Positions 35,922 to 42,751 of a stretch of 64,000 nt of DNA are shown here, one piece after another; the stretch's first letter is position 1, and each line of letters begins with the position of its first letter. Below the pieces are notes generated by a model. That model was not told the DNA's origin. It worked only from the letters and a program-made list of their open reading frames with translations, and did no database searches. The position numbers were made by a program, and so were the translations under genes. This DNA is from Methylorubrum rhodinum (lineage in GTDB: Bacteria; Pseudomonadota; Alphaproteobacteria; Rhizobiales; Beijerinckiaceae): contig NZ_JACHOP010000002.1 in assembly GCF_014199935.1 (NCBI RefSeq), positions 372,001 through 436,000 on the forward strand, in the 5' to 3' direction.

Positions 35922-36209
35922 ATGGGTGAGTTGAGGCCCCTGCTCGCGATCGGCGCGGCGCCGATGGTGCTGAGAGCCGGTCCGCGCCCGCTCTTCGGCG
36001 GATCCGTGCGTCCCCTCTGCCGCGGCCTGATGCTGGCCGCAGCCCTCAGCCTGCCCGCCCTCGGGCCGCTCGCCGCCGACCGATGGGCGGCGCGCGACAT
36101 CCGTCCGGAGGCGGTGCGGGCCGCCGTCGCTCCGTCCCTTCACGTCCCCTCGGCCCCCACGGGCGGCGCGGCGGCGCGTCTCGTCCTCGCGTCCGGAGAC
36201 GCCCGATGA
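35922..36209 (+). CDS. Small exported or membrane protein, unknown
   Basis: A 95-residue protein from ATG 35922, preceded by GAAGGATCGACGC. A hydrophobic stretch near residues 35-50 (RGLMLAAALSLPALGPLAAD) could be a signal or membrane anchor; the rest is Ala/Arg/Pro-rich. It overlaps the next small gene by 4 bases (ATGA), which supports both as real and coupled. No family is recognised. Confidence 0.5.
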   Translation: MGELRPLLAIGAAPMVLRAGPRPLFGGSVRPLCRGLMLAAALSLPALGPLAADRWAARDIRPEAVRAAVAPSLHVPSAPTGGAAARLVLASGDAR

Positions 36210-36364
36210 AGCCCGCCCTCTTCGCGGGTGCGCCCGCCGCGTCCCGCCCGATGCCCCGCTTCGACGAGCGCGAGCCCTGCGGCGGCGAGACGGTGCTCGA
36301 CCTCGCCCTGTGCCTGATCCTCGCCGTGGCGGTGGTCGGCCTGCTGCTGCTGGCGGCCGCCTGA
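36206..36364 (+). CDS. Small single-helix membrane protein
   Basis: A 52-residue protein with one C-terminal transmembrane helix (VLDLALCLILAVAVVGLLLL, residues ~30-50) and a short cytoplasmic or periplasmic head with RFDEREPCGGET. Its ATG overlaps the stop of the preceding gene. It is followed after 34 bases by a beta-barrel gene, so the three probably form one operon. No family is recognised. Confidence 0.5.
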   Translation: MKPALFAGAPAASRPMPRFDEREPCGGETVLDLALCLILAVAVVGLLLLAAA

Positions 36365-36398
36365 GCCCTCAGCCCGATCCCCGAAGGACACCGAACGC

Positions 36399-37130
36399 AT
36401 GATCCGACGCTCGACCCTGCCGGCGCTCGCCGGCCTCTTCCTCGCGAGCGGGGCCTCGGCCGCCGACCTGCCGCGGCGCGAGGCACCGCCGCCGCCGCCG
36501 ATCCCGCCGGCCTTCACCTGGACCGGCTTCTACATCGGCGCCAATGCCGGCACCGGCTTCCGCGCCGGATCCTCGACCTTCACGGATGCAACCTACGGCA
36601 CCGTCACCGAGTCCAAGTCCGGCAACGGCTTCGTCGGCGGCGGGCAGATCGGCTACAATTACCAGTTCACGCCGGGCTCCGGCTGGGTGCTCGGCGCGGA
36701 GGCCGACTTCCAGGGCACGACCTTCGGCCGGCGCGGCGATGGCGTGATCGGCTCCACGCCGTATTACGACGTCTCGCCGAGCCTCGACTGGTTCGGCACG
36801 GTGCGCGGGCGCGTCGGCTACGCCTTCGAGCGCTGGCTCGTCTACGGCACCGGCGGCTTCGCCTATGGCGGCGGCGGCACGTCGCCCTACGCCGCCTCCT
36901 ATCCCTACGCCCTGCCGGACACGACGCGGCTCGGCTACGCCGTCGGCGGCGGCGTCGAGTACGCGCTGACCGAAAAAATCTCGGTCAAGGTCGAGGGGCT
37001 CTACGTCGATCTCGGCAAGCGCGGCTCCGGCACCACGGTCTACGACGCCTCGGTGCCGGCCTATTACGGCACGGGCCGCTCGGAATCCGGCTTCGGCCTC
37101 GTGCGCGGCGGCCTGAACTGGCGCTTCTGA
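36399..37130 (+). CDS. Outer-membrane beta-barrel protein, Omp25/Omp31-like
   Basis: A 243-residue protein with signal peptide (LPALAGLFLASGASAADLPR), a Pro-rich linker and an eight-strand barrel: FTWTGFYIGANAGTGFRAG, GGGQIGYNYQF, WVLGAEADFQG, GTVRGRVGYAFERWLVYGTG and the final GLVRGGLNWRF with terminal Phe. The TWTGFYIGxNxG start is characteristic of alphaproteobacterial surface porin-like proteins. It is the last gene of the small operon driven from the GTGGGA-box region. Confidence 0.9.
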   Translation: MIRRSTLPALAGLFLASGASAADLPRREAPPPPPIPPAFTWTGFYIGANAGTGFRAGSSTFTDATYGTVTESKSGNGFVGGGQIGYNYQFTPGSGWVLGAEADFQGTTFGRRGDGVIGSTPYYDVSPSLDWFGTVRGRVGYAFERWLVYGTGGFAYGGGGTSPYAASYPYALPDTTRLGYAVGGGVEYALTEKISVKVEGLYVDLGKRGSGTTVYDASVPAYYGTGRSESGFGLVRGGLNWRF

Positions 37131-37288
37131 GCCCTGTCCGCGACGCATCGCTCCAGGGGCGAAGCCGTATCGGAGTGAACCAGAGCCGTGGACGGCCGTT
37201 GGAACGGCTCAGTCTGCCCGGCGGCGACGGCAACGGTCGCGCCGGCCGGGTGGCTGCGAGGGGAGCATTTCGAACGGAGAGAACGACT

Positions 37289-37726
37289 TTGGCCATTCCC
37301 TCATTGCACCGCTCGGCGCATGGCTCGGTTCTGCGCCTGTGCCTCGTCGTCGGATTGTCCGGCGCCCTTTTCGGTGGCCCGCTCGCGGCCTCCGCTCAAG
37401 ATTGGGATACCCCGGAGATCGAGCTGCCGGCGATCCCGAAGCTCGGGGCGGGTCTGCCCAAGGGTGCGCTGGTGTTCCACGGCAATTACTGCGGCCCCGG
37501 CAGCCGCGGCGCCGGCCTGCCGCCGATCGACGCCCTCGACCGGGCCTGCATGCACCACGACGCCTGCTCGCCGCCGGCCGGCCAGGGCATGCCCTCCTGC
37601 GCCTGCAACGATCAACTGGAACGCGAGGCCTCGCTCGTCGCGCACACGCCGCGGGTCCGCAGCGATCTCCGCTCGACGGCCGAACTCGTCGCCGTCGGCG
37701 CCAAGGTCATGGCCTGCGAGCCCTGA
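37289..37726 (+). CDS. Secreted phospholipase A2-like protein
   Basis: A 145-residue exported protein from a TTG start preceded by GGAGA; the signal peptide is LCLVVGLSGALFGGPLAASA. The mature part carries the phospholipase A2 pattern: calcium loop NYCGPGSRGAG and active site DALDRACMHHDACSPP, with His90-Asp91 flanked by cysteines, then SCACNDQLEREA with further cysteines for disulphides. This suggests calcium-dependent cleavage of phospholipids at the sn-2 position, or a catalytically altered relative. A longer frame from GTG 37175 exists but would bury the signal peptide. It is convergent with the DUF3775 gene across a terminator hairpin. Confidence 0.75.
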   Translation: MAIPSLHRSAHGSVLRLCLVVGLSGALFGGPLAASAQDWDTPEIELPAIPKLGAGLPKGALVFHGNYCGPGSRGAGLPPIDALDRACMHHDACSPPAGQGMPSCACNDQLEREASLVAHTPRVRSDLRSTAELVAVGAKVMACEP

Positions 37727-37734
37727 CGCGAAAC

Positions 37735-37759
37735 GGCCGGGCGCTCGGTTCGCCCGGCC
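37735..37759. terminator. Hairpin between convergent genes
   Basis: A perfect 9-bp stem GGCCGGGCG/CGCCCGGCC with loop CTCGGTT lies between the stops of the phospholipase-like gene and the DUF3775 gene. There is no T-run, so it may mark the ends of both mRNAs rather than act as a canonical intrinsic terminator. Confidence 0.6.
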
Positions 37760-37768
37760 CGGAACCCG

Positions 37769-38167
37769 TTACGCCTCGGGTGTCTCCATGGCGATGCCGA
37801 GGCCGTCGAGGCCTTCCTCCAGCAGCGCGGCGGCGTCCGGCGTGCCGAGCAATTCGCGCACGACGCTGTCGCCCGCCGCCTCGCGCTCCTTGGCATAGCG
37901 CACCGCTTCGCCCCATTCCGCCGCTTCCAGATCGCCGCGGCCGATATAGAGCAGGGCCATCAGGTTGCTGCGCTCGTCCTCGTTGAGGCCGACCACGGCC
38001 GAGCGGATCTCCTGCTCGGTGGCGTCGTCGGTCCCGCCGACGAGCACGTCCGCCGCGCCGTCATCGATCGGATTCGAACCTGAATCCGGATCGGTCGCTC
38101 CCTCCTTCGCCTCGACCGCCCGCAACCGCAGGATGATCTCCGAAACCTTGTCGAGGGCGATATCCAT
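37769..38167 (-). CDS. DUF3775 domain protein
   Basis: A 132-residue cytoplasmic, very acidic protein. The central part (EIRSAVVGLNEDERSNLMAL followed by LYIGRGDLEAAEWGEAV) matches the DUF3775 family found in alphaproteobacteria; the function is unknown. The start at ATG 38167 (MDIALDKVSEIILRL) follows CAGTAGGAGTCAGAT, with AGGAG as ribosome site. It appears to be a single gene. Confidence 0.75.
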   Translation of the reverse strand: MDIALDKVSEIILRLRAVEAKEGATDPDSGSNPIDDGAADVLVGGTDDATEQEIRSAVVGLNEDERSNLMALLYIGRGDLEAAEWGEAVRYAKEREAAGDSVVRELLGTPDAAALLEEGLDGLGIAMETPEA

Positions 38168-38385
38168 ATCTGACTCCTACTGCGTTTCTTTCGCCGCGCT
38201 TGGCGTGGCGGGGCGTGGCCATGCACCGAGTGAACCCCCAAGGTCCACTTCCGGTTCGAGCGGGGACGGGGGCGTGCGGATGTGCCACGAGGTTCTGTCA
38301 GGCGCTCGTGCCGCGAGGCCGGAGCGGGTCCGTGGGCGCGACGCCGGGGTCGTGCGCCTCGGATCGCCTGGGGCTCACGCGACGA

Positions 38386-38484
38386 TCACTCGGGCTTCGA
38401 GGTCTCCTCGGCGCGCCGGTGCCACATCAGCAGCAGGCCGGACACGATGAGCCAGGGACCGGCGATCCCGATGAAGAACGACAT
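38386..38484 (-). CDS. Very small membrane protein
   Basis: A 32-residue frame, MSFFIGIAGPWLIVSGLLLM followed by WHRRAEETSKPE, with one transmembrane helix and a charged tail. The ATG is preceded by CTGGGAGACGCTC, a good ribosome site with correct spacing. Its composition matches known short membrane proteins, but there is no family evidence. Confidence 0.45.
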   Translation of the reverse strand: MSFFIGIAGPWLIVSGLLLMWHRRAEETSKPE

Positions 38485-38729
38485 GAGCGTCTCCCAGGCG
38501 GCGGGGCGCTGTTCTGAGGTATCGCCGGCCCGGCGCGGGGCCGGAGGCGGCGACGGGATGTCCCGCCCTGTTCCGCTTCGGGGATGATAGACGGCGCCGC
38601 TCTTCCGGCAAGGCTCGCGGAGGCACAAAGTCGCGGCAGTGACAATGGGCTCGCGGAGCGCCTCCCGCCGCCATCCTCCCCGGGTTCACCTGCGGAAGTC
38701 CGCGATCCGCCGCGCCGCCTCCGGGACAA

Positions 38730-39311
38730 TCAGTCGAACAGGTCCGGCCGGCGCAGGCGCAGGGCCAGCACGAGGGTGTAGGTCTTCAGGTCGGCGAGTT
38801 CGCCCGCCTCCGCCTGGGCGGCGAGGTCGGCGAGCCTCACCTCCGCGACGGTGATGCCCTCGTGCTCCTCGGCCAGCCCGCCGCCCGCGCCCGTGCGGTC
38901 GGCCTGGCCGTAGGGGCCGAGGAACAGGTGCATCCGCTCGGTCGAGACGCCGGGCATGGTCCACACCGTCGCGACCGGCTCCAGGGCCCCGAGTTGCACC
39001 CCGGTCTCCTCGAACGCCTCGCGGCGGGCGCCCGCGTGCGGGTCGGCCTCGTCGAGGAGGCCGGCGGGGGCCTCCAGCAACTCGGGCAGGGCGGCGGCGA
39101 AGAAGGGGGCCGCCCGGAACTGCCGGATCACCAGGGCGACCCGGCGCTCCGCGTCGTAGGGCAGCACGCAGACCGCCTCGCCGTGATCCTCGATCTCGCG
39201 GGTGACCTCGTGCCCGTCGGGCAGGGTGACGTCGGCGATGAGAAAACTCGCCCAACCGTCGTGGACGGTGCGGGTGCCGCGGATTTTTGGGATCAGGCTG
39301 TCGGCGGGCAT
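38730..39311 (-). CDS. Nudix hydrolase (ADP-ribose/GDP-mannose pyrophosphatase type)
   Basis: A 193-residue hydrolase of nucleoside diphosphate sugars. The Nudix box is AGLLDEADPHAGARREAFEE then TGV, with the metal-binding REAFEE core intact, but the loop before it is one residue shorter than the usual ADP-ribose pyrophosphatase form. LPYDAERRVALVIRQFRAAPF and ELLEAPAGLLDE match that subfamily. The start ATG 39311 follows AAGGACACGCC. The gene is downstream of the TusA-like gene on the same strand, with a palindrome between. Confidence 0.9.
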   Translation of the reverse strand: MPADSLIPKIRGTRTVHDGWASFLIADVTLPDGHEVTREIEDHGEAVCVLPYDAERRVALVIRQFRAAPFFAAALPELLEAPAGLLDEADPHAGARREAFEETGVQLGALEPVATVWTMPGVSTERMHLFLGPYGQADRTGAGGGLAEEHEGITVAEVRLADLAAQAEAGELADLKTYTLVLALRLRRPDLFD

Positions 39312-39381
39312 GGCGTGTCCTTGCGTATCGGCCCGAAAGGTGGATGCCGGCTTTCGGGAAAAGCCGATGCGGCACAAAAGC

Positions 39382-39424
39382 CTAGAGAATCGTCCTGGAT
39401 CCGAGATCCAAGACGATTCTCTAG
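39382..39424. repeat. Near-perfect 43-bp palindrome overlapping the tusA-like stop codon
   Basis: Two 20-base arms, CTAGAGAATCGTCCTGGATC and GATCCAAGACGATTCTCTAG, pair with a single C/A mismatch across a 3-base spacer. The right arm contains the stop codon of the TusA-like gene (39421-39423, complement). In RNA it would form a long hairpin between the two minus-strand genes. Confidence 0.85.
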
Positions 39425-39672
39425 ATCGGGCTGCGGCGGATCAGAAAGCGGAAGGCGGCGCCGTCGCGCTCCTGCGCCTCCAGCGCGGCGCCTTCCTCGC
39501 GCACGGCGTGGGGGATGTCGATGCCCGCCAGCGGATCGGTGCAGGTGACCCGAAGCCGCCCGCCCGGCGTCAGCCCGCGCAGGGCCTTGCGGGTGCGCAA
39601 CGCCGGCAGGGGGCATTTGAGCCCGCTCAGGTCGAGGTCGATCGGGGCGTCGGGGGGCGGGGCGTCGGACAT
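39421..39672 (-). CDS. TusA-family sulfurtransferase
   Basis: An 83-residue sulfur carrier. The characteristic motif DLSGLKCPLPALRTRKALRG contains the persulfide Cys and the following CPxP, and VTCTDPLAGIDIPHAVRE follows, as in TusA/SirA-like proteins. It would accept sulfane sulfur for thiolation or trafficking; the actual partner is unknown. The start at ATG 39672 (MSDAPPPD) is shorter than the open frame, which continues upstream with no family sequence and through a hairpin. Confidence 0.88.
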   Translation of the reverse strand: MSDAPPPDAPIDLDLSGLKCPLPALRTRKALRGLTPGGRLRVTCTDPLAGIDIPHAVREEGAALEAQERDGAAFRFLIRRSPI

Positions 39673-39690
39673 CGCGCCCGGCCCATAGCA

Positions 39691-39726
39691 CGAAGGCCCC
39701 GTCGGCGTGTGCCGGCGGGGCCTTCG
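39691..39726 (-). terminator. Strong hairpin after the Gly/Tyr-rich gene
   Basis: CGAAGGCCCCGTCGGC and GCCGGCGGGGCCTTCG form a 16-bp stem (one G-T pair) with loop GTGT. It lies 26 bases past the stop codon of the minus-strand repeat protein gene and upstream of the TusA-like start, so it probably terminates the former. The T-run is poor. Confidence 0.55.
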
Positions 39727-39752
39727 ATCAAGGGTCACGAGCGTCGAGGCTT

Positions 39753-40190
39753 TTACCAGCCGTAGTAACCGCCGTATCCGCCATAGGCCGGGTAGCCGTA
39801 GCCGCCATAGCCGCCGTAATAGACCGGGCGGGCATAGCCGTAGCCGCCGTATCCGCCGTAATAGGCCGGGCGGCCATAACCGTAGCCGCCATAGCCGCCG
39901 TAATAGCGGTAGCGCGGGGCCGCGCTCGCCGCGATGGCGCCGCCGATCAGGCCGAGCGCCGCGCCGGCGAACAGCGCACCGGCGGCACCGCCGCCGCGGC
40001 GATAGCCGTAGCCGCCGCCGTAATAGCCGCGGCGCCAGCCGACGTGATCGACGGTGGTCTTGGTGCCGCCGACGAGGTCGCCCGTCAGCGCCGGAAGCGG
40101 CGCGGCCTGGGCGGCGGGGGCGGTTCCGACGACGGCGAGACCGGTGGTGGCGAGGCCGGCCAGCATCAGGGTCGTGATGCGCGACGACAT
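39753..40190 (-). CDS. Gly/Tyr-rich repeat protein, exported
   Basis: A 145-residue protein with a signal peptide (LMLAGLATTGLAVVGTAPAA then QA, residues ~7-29), a short hydrophobic Gly/Ala helix (GALFAGAALGLIGGAIAA, glycine-zipper-like, near residue 75-90), and a C-terminal tail made of YYGGYGGYGYxRPx repeats. Such proteins are common in Methylobacterium and other Rhizobiales and are of unknown role, possibly surface associated. ATG 40190 is preceded by CAGGAG. The repeats could not be mistaken for a CRISPR array because they are in frame and contiguous. Confidence 0.8.
   Translation of the reverse strand: MSSRITTLMLAGLATTGLAVVGTAPAAQAAPLPALTGDLVGGTKTTVDHVGWRRGYYGGGYGYRRGGGAAGALFAGAALGLIGGAIAASAAPRYRYYGGYGGYGYGRPAYYGGYGGYGYARPVYYGGYGGYGYPAYGGYGGYYGW
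39756..39905 (-). repeat. In-frame tandem repeats encoding YYGGYGGYGY units
   Basis: About two and a half copies of a 42-base unit encode a 14-residue motif (YYGGYGGYGYGRPA, YYGGYGGYGYARPV, then a shortened copy). Unit number may vary between strains through slippage. Confidence 0.7.
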
Positions 40191-40338
40191 GGTTGCGTTC
40201 TCCTGAGGTGTCACGAGCACGCTGAGGAACATTCTTTCAGGATTTGCGTTCCATGGGGCCGAGCTTGGCCTTGAACGAAATGTGTCCGGTCGCACATTCC
40301 GGTGTGGACGGTCGTGTCCCGGGGGATCGGCGGGGCCT

Positions 40339-41709
40339 TCAGAACGTGCAGGCGGTGAAGGCCGGATCGACGCATTTCGCCCATTCGCCCTCGTACAGGC
40401 CGAGCAGGTCCTCGGCCCGGCTGCGCCCGGCGGCGACGATGGCCTCCAGCGGCTGGAGATGGATCGCCTCGTCCCGGCCCGCCGCATCGCGGCGCGCCCG
40501 CGCCTGCAGGCCGGCGCGGGCGATGGCCAGCGCCTCCGCCGCCACCGCGCCGAGGCTGCGCCCGCCGATGCAGGCCGCCAACCCCAGCCGCGGCACCGCG
40601 GCGCGCAGGGCCTCGCGCTCGGAGGCCGTCCAGCCACGCACGAGGTCCCAGGCGGCGGCGAGCGCGCCCTCGTCGTAGAGCAGCCCGGCCCAGAGCGCCG
40701 TCTGCGCCGCGATCATCGCCGGCCCGCCGACATCGGCCCCGCGCATCTCGAGGAAGCGCTTCAGCCGCACCTCGGGGAAGACGGTCGAGGCGTGGTTGGC
40801 CCAATCCGACACGGTGGCCCGTTCGCCGGGAAGCTGCGCGAGGCGCCCCTCCATCAGGTCGCGGAACGAGGCGCCGGAGACGTCGTGGTAGGTCTCGCCG
40901 CGCTTGACGAAGTACATCGGCACGTCGAGCAGCCAATCGACGTATCGTTCGTAGCCGAACCCGTCCTCGAAGGCCTGCGGGAACATGCCGGTGCGGTCCG
41001 CGTCCGTGTCGCGCCAGATCTCGGAGCGGCGCGAGAGGAAACCGTTCGGCCGCCCGTCGGTGAAGGGCGAGTTGGCGAACAGAGCGGTCGCCACCGGCTG
41101 GAGCGCGAGGCCGACGCGGAGTTTGCGCACCATGTCGGCCTCGGAGGAGAAGTCGACGTTCACCTGCACGGTCGCGGTGCGCAGCATCATGTCGAGGCCG
41201 AGGCTGCCAACCTTCGGCATGTAGCCGCGCATGATGCGGTAGCGGCTCTTGGGCATGAACGGCGTGCCCTCGCGCGTCCATTTCGGGCTCATGCCGAGAT
41301 CGAGGAAGCCGATGCCGAGCGGCTCCGCCGCCCGGCGCGTGGCCGCCAGATGCTCGTCGAGTTCCGTCACCGTGGCGTGGACGTCGGCCAGCGGCGCGCC
41401 CGACAGCTCGAACTGCCCGCCGGGCTCGATCGAGATCGCGCCGCCGCCCTCGTTGTTGGACAGCCCGATGATGTTGGCCCCATCCAGGATCGGCTCCCAG
41501 CCGGTCTCGCGGCCGAGGTTTTCCAAGAGCGCCCGGATGCCGCGCTCGCCCTCGTAGGGCACGGGCGTGCGGTCGGCCGTGTAGAACGGAATCTTTTCGT
41601 GTTCGGTGCCGAGCGCGAAGCGCGCCGCCGGCTTCTCGCCGTCGGAAAACCACGCGATCAGTTCGTCGCGCGAGGTCAGCGGGGTCGTGTCGGACGTGTC
41701 GCGCGCCAT
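40339..41709 (-). CDS. Glutamate-cysteine ligase (first step of glutathione synthesis)
   Basis: A 456-residue cytoplasmic ligase of the plant/alphaproteobacterial type (GCS2 superfamily), which joins glutamate to cysteine with ATP. Diagnostic parts are FALGTEHEKIPFY, ISIEPGGQFELSG, GMSPKWTREGTPFMPKSRYR, MLRTATVQVNVDFSSE, FANSPFTDGRPNGFLSRRSE and STVFPEVRLKRFLEMRGAD. The length is normal. ATG 41709 gives MARDTSDTTPLTS. Its leader carries a terminator-like hairpin at 41748-41777. In related genomes this gene commonly follows rsmE; here a plus-strand gene lies between them. Confidence 0.93.
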   Translation of the reverse strand: MARDTSDTTPLTSRDELIAWFSDGEKPAARFALGTEHEKIPFYTADRTPVPYEGERGIRALLENLGRETGWEPILDGANIIGLSNNEGGGAISIEPGGQFELSGAPLADVHATVTELDEHLAATRRAAEPLGIGFLDLGMSPKWTREGTPFMPKSRYRIMRGYMPKVGSLGLDMMLRTATVQVNVDFSSEADMVRKLRVGLALQPVATALFANSPFTDGRPNGFLSRRSEIWRDTDADRTGMFPQAFEDGFGYERYVDWLLDVPMYFVKRGETYHDVSGASFRDLMEGRLAQLPGERATVSDWANHASTVFPEVRLKRFLEMRGADVGGPAMIAAQTALWAGLLYDEGALAAAWDLVRGWTASEREALRAAVPRLGLAACIGGRSLGAVAAEALAIARAGLQARARRDAAGRDEAIHLQPLEAIVAAGRSRAEDLLGLYEGEWAKCVDPAFTACTF

Positions 41710-41747
41710 GCGCTGCCTCGTCGTGCCGGTGGTGGGGCAGAGGCGCG

Positions 41748-41777
41748 AAAAAAGGCCCGATCCTGAAGACCGGGCCC
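41748..41777 (-). terminator. Terminator-like hairpin in the leader of the glutamate-cysteine ligase gene
   Basis: On the minus strand GGCCCG, an 11-base loop and CGGGCC are followed by TTTTTT, only about 40 bases before the ATG at 41709. No minus-strand gene starts between it and the rsmE gene about 1 kb upstream. It is therefore either a barrier against rsmE read-through or an attenuator in the gene's own leader. Confidence 0.6.
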
Positions 41778-41947
41778 GCGATCGGCCACGCCGGAGATGT
41801 CGTGTCCTTAGAGCAGGCCGCAAGAGCCGACAACGCGGAGGGGCGTCACGGTGCGGGTATGACGGGCGGGCACGGTGCCGCCGGCCGCGCTTCGCCCGTT
41901 GAAGCTGTGCCGGTTCGGTATACAACCCGAAGCCCTGGGGGATTCCG

Positions 41948-42751
41948 TTGCGCCCGCCTCTCTCGCGATTCTCCCCATCCGCTTGGCTCCTGGCGACGAT
42001 GCTGTCGCTTATGGCCGGATCGGCCTGGGCCTTTCCGCCAGCCTCGCTCAAACGAGTGGAGCCGATCCTGCTGCCGGATGGGCAGCAGGGCACGATGCGG
42101 ATCGTCGTCGGCGACGGTCTCCTATTCGATCGCGTGCGCATCGCGATCCTCGACGCGCAGAGCCGCCTGATCGCCCGCGGTCCGCGGACCTATCAGCTCT
42201 CGCTCGTCTGCGACGGGCCGCTGCGCTGCTACGGCTACGATCATGGCTCGGGCGAAGTCATCGCGCCCGATCCGGCCACGTTCGGGAAGGACGGGCCGGT
42301 CGTACGTCCCGTGGACGATCGGGATGATCTCACGGAGATTGATGACGACGCCACAGCCTGGGGCGTGACGGTTCGCCCGGCGACGTGGCGCGAATGGTTG
42401 TTCGCCGAATGGGCGGCGTTCCGGGCCGTATCGCTGTTGGAGCCGGCCTTCTACGCGACTCTCGGGACCATCGCGGGCCTCTGCTTCGTCGGCTTCCGCG
42501 CGCCGGGCCGGACTGGCCTCGAGTTCCTGTTCTGGCTCGTCGGGTTGGCGCTGCGGGTCACGCTCTGCGCGGGCGTCGCCCTCGTCGTGTTCGTCATACT
42601 GATCACGACTGACCCCATCACGAGCGTCGTGCTCTATCCCTTCTTCGCGGGCGTTCTCCTCGCATGGCTTCTCGGGCCCCGGATCAACCGGCGCCTCCGA
42701 TCCGCGCTCGTCAACGCGCGTCGCCGAGCACCGCCTGCACCAGCGCCATGA
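41948..42751 (+). CDS. Unknown membrane protein
   Basis: A 267-residue protein with signal peptide (LLATMLSLMAGSAWAF, end near residue 29), an extracytoplasmic domain of about 130 residues with two Cys (LVCDGPLRCYGYDHG), and then three or four transmembrane helices (AFYATLGTIAGLCFVGF, LALRVTLCAGVALVVFVILI, YPFFAGVLLAWLLG) and a basic tail. The TTG start at 41948 has GGGGG upstream. It overlaps the end of the convergent rsmE by 41 bases. It separates rsmE from the glutamate-cysteine ligase gene, so it looks like an insertion. No family is recognised. Confidence 0.65.
   Translation: MRPPLSRFSPSAWLLATMLSLMAGSAWAFPPASLKRVEPILLPDGQQGTMRIVVGDGLLFDRVRIAILDAQSRLIARGPRTYQLSLVCDGPLRCYGYDHGSGEVIAPDPATFGKDGPVVRPVDDRDDLTEIDDDATAWGVTVRPATWREWLFAEWAAFRAVSLLEPAFYATLGTIAGLCFVGFRAPGRTGLEFLFWLVGLALRVTLCAGVALVVFVILITTDPITSVVLYPFFAGVLLAWLLGPRINRRLRSALVNARRRAPPAPAP

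Noticed and set aside
38060..38080. tRNA T-loop-like ATTCGAACC
   Set aside because: It lies within the DUF3775 coding sequence and no cloverleaf can be built around it.
39756..39905. CRISPR-like periodicity
   Set aside because: The repeats are contiguous, about 42 bases, in frame and encode YYGGYGGYGY units; there are no spacers or cas genes.
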